64,000 nt of DNA, taken from Tetrapyrgos nigripes (lineage: Eukaryota > Basidiomycota > Agaricomycetes > Agaricales > Campanellaceae). Positions 58,801 through 64,000 of this stretch are shown here, one piece after another; the stretch's first letter is position 1, and the number at the start of each line of letters is the position of its first letter. Under the pieces are notes generated by a model, which worked only from the letters and a program-made list of their open reading frames with translations, was not told the DNA's origin and made no database searches. The stretch is taken from contig JAACJM010000294.1 of assembly GCA_013368315.1 (NCBI GenBank), positions 33,329 to 97,328 on the forward strand, read 5' to 3'. A program made the position numbers and the translations under genes.

Positions 58801-59182
58801 GTCTTCACCGCACGTCCCTTGTGGACGAACGCCAGTATACTGGACTTGATTCTCTAATCCAACAAATTGGCTTGGACGGGCCAAATAATATCCAAAAACT
58901 TCTCGGGAAGGAGCTCAGGAAGAGTGTCGATGCCTTATCATATTCACATCAGTCTCTCTGTGACGAAGAATCACTTCGCCATTTGCTCGTTGCCTACAAC
59001 AATGTATCCATTATGGAGCGTCAAGCGGCACACGAGAACATCAAAACAGCCTTTGCGCCCCAGACAGACTCCGAGAAGCTCCTGGAGATTGCTGGTCTCT
59101 GGCCTCGTATCACAATGTACTGTCTTCTGAGACTGTTGTCTAATGAAGCAGCAAATATTCAGCGTAGGGTGACCAGTCAGTA
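52875..59182 (+). pseudogene. Giant DUF6606/DUF3638-family protein gene, broken and truncated
   Basis: ATG 52875 (CCACCATG context) starts MSTLEYLVYHVFLPPKLPEK, the typical N terminus of very large fungal proteins with an N-terminal DUF6606 and a C-terminal DUF3638/DUF3645 peptidase-like part, often annotated as ubiquitin hydrolases. An in-phase intron at about 53152-53209 leads to REQNAGVIFRKH; later blocks are LPWRRSMVWSVIRIALQ (53869 on), CEVQELAYRLMQSAGKV (55917 on) and SYCLPDP (57468 on). Introns at 56541-56600 and 56679-56729 splice in phase. Defects: a repeat-containing insert (53510-53735), an in-frame TAG at 54313, and frame changes near 56950, 57490, 57930 and 57965. The frame ends at 59182, where a copia LTR begins. 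The DUF3638 part is not in the window; about 1,900 codons remain. Confidence 0.8.
53512..53573 (+). repeat. GCGGGTAC/GCGGGTGAT short tandem repeats inside the DUF6606-type gene
   Basis: Seven GCGGGT units spaced 9-12 bp apart, ending in GCGGGTACCCATTACCC. They break the reading between VIERVSEI and the resumption at AHPRYITSLLTG (about 53747). Such GGGTACCC-rich words also occur at ends of some fungal MITEs, so this may be a transposon remnant. Confidence 0.6.
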
Positions 59183-59541
59183 GAGCTCACCAAATAGAGA
59201 GCTGAGTAGAAAGCTTGTAGAGCTTAGATACGAGTTGCTTGTAGAGCAGATAGAACTAGATATTGTTCTGTAGTATCTACGACTTTACAGAGAGCTTTTA
59301 TACTAGATAAAGAGCATGTAATTACTAATCTACATTGTCCATGGACATACCTAGAGACTAAGAGGATATTGCCATTGGCCATATTGGTATCTACAGAGAT
59401 ATCACTACATAGTAGAAGATAAGAGTAATGTCCGGAGAATGTCCTGGAGGACTAGCATACTTATATCTACGTAGAAGTTTCATAATAACTCCATCCATAT
59501 AGAATCATAGTTACTATACATGGAAGGTATATATTTCAACA
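59170..59541 (-). repeat. 3' LTR of the second copia element (inner border approximate)
   Basis: On the minus strand it starts TGTTGAAATATATACC (59541), directly after a purine tract (complement of CTCCCCCTCGC, 59543-59553). It contains TATAAAAG at about 59295-59303. The far border is uncertain; CA at about 59170-59171 is one candidate. Confidence 0.65.
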
Positions 59542-59683
59542 CTCCCCCTCGCTTTAGATGCGGACTTAAGTGCAGCATTGTAAGTGCACATCAAGGATTA
59601 AATGATTCTTGCATAAACATAATGGAATGCGAATAGTATCCACTCTGAAAATCTTGACGGTTGTTTCCAATCCATAAGTATAT

Positions 59684-62600
59684 TTAAGAATCAAAGAATA
59701 GTCCTAACTCATTTCGGAATTTAAGAAACTTAATGTGCCCAAGATTCTTCGTTAGAAGGTCTGCACGATTTTCGTTTCCAGGAGTAAAATAGAGTTGGAT
59801 CTTTTTAGACTCCTGAATCAGTTCTCTTATAAAATGGTAACGTATATCAATATGCTTCGATCTTGATTCAGTGATAGGATTTTGACTAATAAAGATCGAG
59901 CCTTGATTGTCACCAACAATAGGAACATGACTCAATTTAAAACCAATTTCCTTTAATAGAGTTTTAATCCATAGAGCCTGTTTTGCACATTCACAAAGTG
60001 CCATGTACTTGGCTTCAGTGGAGGACAATGCAACAGTTTTTTGTTTTCGACTTGACCAGCAGATTGAGCCCTGTGCAAGCTCAAATATAAATCCAGTCTG
60101 TGAATGACGATTATCTCTATCTTGTGCCCAGTCACTATCACAAAAACCTATAAGACCACTAGATTTAGATCCATCATAGATGAGTCTATAATGTTTCGTA
60201 GAAAGCAAGTATCTTATGATATACATAGCTTTCTTTAGATGGTCTGGTGAGGGATTTGCTGAGTATGTTGACAACTTGATAACAGCAAAAGCTATATCAG
60301 GGCGAGTACCAAGCATAAGATAGAGGATCGAGCCAATCACTTGTTGGAATAAAGTTCTAACTTTGGTATCAACATTTCCATCGTGTGCTAAAGGAATATA
60401 TGACTGTGGCATCGGCGTCATTGCGTGCTTCATATTCTCAGCACCAAAACGTTTGATGACTTTATCCAAATAGTCTTCTTGATCGAGAGTAAGAATACTC
60501 TTCTTTCAATCATGTTTTATGCGCATGCCTAAAAATTCCTTTGCATCTCCGAGATCATGAGATTCCCATTTAGCCATGAATTGATTCATTAATCTGTTTA
60601 ATAATTTCAGATCTGAACCCATCCATAACACATCGTCTACATATATGATGGCAATTATGGTTTGCCATTCATACAATAAATATATACGCCGGCATCTGAA
60701 TGTAAACGCTTAAAGCCTAAAGATTGCATATACTTTGTGCATTCAGTCCACCAGGCTAAGCTTGCTTGTTTCAGACCATAAAGTGCCTTGCGTAACCTCC
60801 AAACCTTGCTTCTGTCCTGACTAACAAAGCCATCAGGCTGCGTCATATAGATTTCTTTGTCAAGAAGTCCATAGAGAAAAGCACTTTTGACGTCTAGTGC
60901 TTTAATCTCCCAATTTTCTATAGCAGCAATGGCAAGTAACAGTCTAACCATTTCGAAGCAGACTACTGGACTGAATACATTGTTATAATCAATTCCTTCT
61001 GTCTGGGAAAAACCCTTTGCAACAAGTCGTGCACGTTTTGTTTTGTTTGATTTAATATTGAATACCCAACGACATCTGACTGGTTTACGACCTTTGGGAA
61101 GATCTACCAATTCAAAGACATTTCGTTTTTTCAATTGATCAATCTCATACTGACAAGCTTCTTCCCATTGCTTTTTAAGATCCTTTGGAGCATTCCTGAA
61201 ATCATTAGTTGATGTCCAGTGCTGCACGAAGGTCTTATTTCCCAATAGTCTATCAGATCTTTTGTAACTTAATCTCTTTTATTTTTTGGATCTGGATCTC
61301 TATTGGTATCATGGTGATATGGATATTCATCCACTAAAGCAATAGGAGTATTGTGAATAAACAGAGGTGTCGCAGAGGAACTTCCTTGTTTATTATCTAC
61401 AAAGACCTGCGATAAAAGATAATTTTGTAACCATACTCCCCTTGTTGAACACGTTGTTCTAAAACATCTTGTTCAAGAAACTCTGCAATTTCTCCACTAG
61501 GTCCTGGTTCTGTTTCAGATTGATCTTCATTGTCACTCTCTCTCTCTGACTTGAGAAGTTGATGGAGTTGGATCTGTTACAGTTTGCGAACCAGCAGCAT
61601 GAGATTGAGAACGAGTTACTCTCGGAGTTACTCTAGTCCATCCACCCCGTGGTATGTCTCTACTGTGTTGCATGTTCGGATCTGTAATTCTCCAATTTGG
61701 TCTAGATTGACGATCTGAAGATCTAGTTTGATTTGGATCAGGTTCTCTATTTATAAATCTACCAGTAGTTAAATCGACGTTTCATGGATTAACTGGTTGA
61801 GGACCTTGTACAGGTACAGGATCAGCAGGTACTTGAGCAGGTGGTTCTGGTGCAGGTGGTGGAGTTGGTTCACGAGATTGTGTAGATTCTGTTTCGGAGT
61901 CATTTGGATCAGAAGGTTGGTGTGCACCAGGATTATGTCTTCAGAAGTAGCATCTGAACCATTTCCATCATCAATATCTTGATGATCACCATCACCTTCA
62001 TCGGGTGGTGGACCCTGATCATCAAATTGATCTCGGAACAGATCATCTAAATCGAGGGGTACTACAGGGTCAGGTGGGAGATTATTTGTACCCTGTTTGT
62101 GCAAACTGCGCATTAATTCAGAAGGTTGGACAGGTTTGATGGATTTGTCGCTTTCTTCTGTTTCGGATGATAAGACTCGTGGAAACCATTTCTCAATAAA
62201 GAGTGCTTGTGGACTAACAAAGAGTGAATTGTCACATCTCATGAATAACCAGGCTTTAGAACCTTTTTCATAACCAACAAAGATCATTAATTCCGATTTT
62301 GGGGAGAGTTTATTTACTCTTTTCTTTTCTGGGATGAATACATACGCAGCGCATCCCCAAGAACGGAAATAAGATACATCTGGTTTCTTTTTGTACCACA
62401 ATTCAAAAGGAGTCTTCCACTTGAGTCATTTTGTTGGTGTGCGACATGCTACAAAAGTAGGTGTGGCAAGAGAAAATTCCCACCAAGAAGGAGGTCCATT
62501 TGCATGATGGCGCATGGCTTCTGACTTCTCATTGAGTGTTCTAATTATTCTCTCGGCACGACCATTTTGTTGATGTATGTATGGGGCTGACATTCGTCTT

Positions 62601-64000
62601 ATAATGCCTTTTTCAGCAAGGAAGTTGTCAAAATCTTCGTTCATAAACTCTGTTCCCAAATCTGATCGTAAAGTCTTTAGTTTTTTGCCAGTAGACTGTT
62701 CTGCCCAGGCAACGTACATTTTAAAAGACTTAAAGACATCAGATTTCCTTACTAAAAGGAAGGTTACAGGGAAAGAACTAAAGTCATCAAGAAAGACAAC
62801 GAAATACTCGTACTTGTGATATGATATAGATGGTTGTTGTTTCACATCTGTATGCACAAGTTCTAATACTTCTGTAGCTTGCTTTTCTGATAAAGGATAA
62901 GATTTCGATGGAGTCTTGCCTAAGGCACAGCCTCGACATACACTATGTTTAGGTACTTTAAATGGTTTTAAGCCTTTAGTATTCTTAATGATATGACTTT
63001 CCACTGCCTTTCCAGCATGTCCATAGCGGTTATGCACGATGTCATGATCAGTAAGAGTAGATGATAGATTTGCTGACTCAGGAATGATAATCTTCGATTT
63101 GAGCCAATGCAAATTGTCTTTCCGATGCATTGGTAATAATGTCATCAGAAGACTTTGATCTACATCTTTCCGAAACTCGGACTTGCCATCTCGTGAGATT
63201 TCATAGTATCCTTCACGAAGAATACATCCTCGAGACAAAAACGATGTGTGCAAGTTGGTTGATAAAACACTGGGTATAGTTTTATAGTATGTTTGACTCC
63301 TTCTTCATTGATGTGTTCAATAAACACAGTTCCAACACCTTCAAGGTAAGTTTCAGATCTTTTATCAGCAATCTGAAGTGGAATCGGATTGGGTAACTTA
63401 TGGTACTGAGCAAAATCCATTAAATTGTTTGTAATGTGAGTCGATGCACCTGAATCTGAAACCCAATAGGTTATTTCATCAGTGATCTTACTCTTACAAA
63501 TACTATTCAAAGGATACTTTTCACATGTTGAGCAATGTGCATGAGCAACAAAACTTTGTTCATAAATAAATACAGGCACATCATTTGTAGTAATAGTACA
63601 ATTGTCTATAGCTGCTAGGGCTGTATGAGATTCACATAGTCCGACGACATTGAGATCTGAGGCAATTGTATGAGTGCACTATTTTTTATTAGAGGTGTGA
63701 AATACTTGCCAGAATGCCATAGTTTCGTCTCCATCAATATAAATTTCCACATGATTTTGAACCAAGACTGACACCATCATCATCTGCAAGGTATCCAGAC
63801 AAAATGGAAACAATCACATCTGCCAGAGATGAGGGACCAGCTTCTTCTTCTAAAGGTACATCATAGCGAGGTTTCTTCGAAGTGTTTCCAAATTCATCAG
63901 GTTCTCTTTCATATTCTCTGAGGATTGGATCTGTGAACATGTGAGACATTCTGTCTTGCCACATTTTGAATGCAACACTCGGAGGAATATATTTAAAAGG
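59684..64000 (-). pseudogene. Copia gag-pol remnant, many frameshifts
   Basis: Pieces in order on the minus strand: 63964-63734 (acidic gag part); 63579-63160 (Cys cluster CSTC...C followed by protease VSDSGASTHITNN); 63253-62426 (integrase: HNRYGHAGKAV, CRGCALGKTPS, LVHTDVKQQP, RSDLGTEF, QQNGRAERIIRT); 62401-61769 (integrase C-terminal part and acidic/Pro-rich linker); 61245-60655 (reverse transcriptase: CRWVFNIKSN, DVKSAFLYGLLD); then the YVDD box region (about 60640-60490, out of frame and with a stop) and 60469-59684 (LYLMLGTRPDIAFAV, RNase H LSSTEAKYMAL). The changes of frame between pieces make it non-functional. Confidence 0.88.

Larger units (their letters stand above)
59170..64000 (-). 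mobile_element. Second Ty1/copia element, decayed, cut by the window end
   Basis: From right to left on the minus strand come gag remnants, protease, integrase, reverse transcriptase, RNase H, purine tract and LTR, the copia order. Sequence and LTR differ clearly from the element at 45016-52105, so it is another family. The 5' LTR lies beyond 64000. It abuts the end of the DUF6606-type gene fragment. Confidence 0.88.

Noticed and set aside
1..64000. CRISPR arrays, operons, ribosome binding sites, rRNA or tRNA genes
   Set aside because: The sequence is eukaryotic; no regularly spaced identical repeats and no rRNA were seen. I could not exclude a tRNA by eye but found no convincing cloverleaf.

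Overview
The window looks like nuclear DNA of a filamentous basidiomycete, probably an agaricomycete. Genes are split by many short GT-AG introns (about 45-160 bp). The recognisable proteins are fungal: formamidase, a secreted pepsin-type protease, CK2 beta, an F-box protein and a giant DUF6606-type protein. The transposon families (CACTA, Tc1/mariner, hAT-like MITEs, Ty1/copia) are also typical of such genomes. Nothing bacterial is visible. All functional calls rest on reading protein motifs by eye; no database search was run.

Layout. (1) 1-16.4 kb is a transposon nest. It starts with LTR-like segments and about 1.1-kb inverted arms (1-4038). A decayed CACTA element follows (about 4677-13373), with a two-part transposase gene broken by another LTR copy (7777-9374). 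Next come an apparently intact Tc1/mariner element with TA duplications (14036-15662) and a hAT-type MITE with a perfect 8-bp duplication (15910-16442). (2) 17.0-44.5 kb is the genic part. It holds formamidase (minus, 17006-19722), several small unassigned minus-strand genes (20.3-24.7 kb), a large low-complexity Arg/Asp- and Gln/Gly-rich protein (plus, 24984-28645), a Tyr/Gln-rich protein (plus, 29582-30723), a secreted aspartic protease (plus, 32882-34402), the CK2 regulatory subunit (minus, 35849-37169) with a likely 4-nt microexon, a conserved 621-aa protein (minus, 37313-39324), an F-box protein (minus, 40017-41646) and a membrane protein with no in-frame ATG at its N terminus (minus, 43291-44457). 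Small inverted-repeat elements lie between them. (3) 45.0-64 kb is again repeat-dominated. A full-length copia element with LTRs identical by eye (45016-52105) is followed by a badly frameshifted DUF6606-family gene (52875-59182). A second, different and decayed copia element on the minus strand runs off the window end.

The host genes do not form an obvious pathway or cluster. Formamidase (nitrogen scavenging) and the secreted protease (protein digestion) fit a saprotrophic or plant-associated life style, but they are not adjacent. The observations I find most worth checking are the 4-nt microexon in CK2 beta, the copia primer-binding site that matches the anticodon region of initiator tRNA-Met (half-tRNA priming), the very long gag-protease linker with a Cys cluster shared by both copia families, and the head-to-head LTR/arm arrangement at the left edge.
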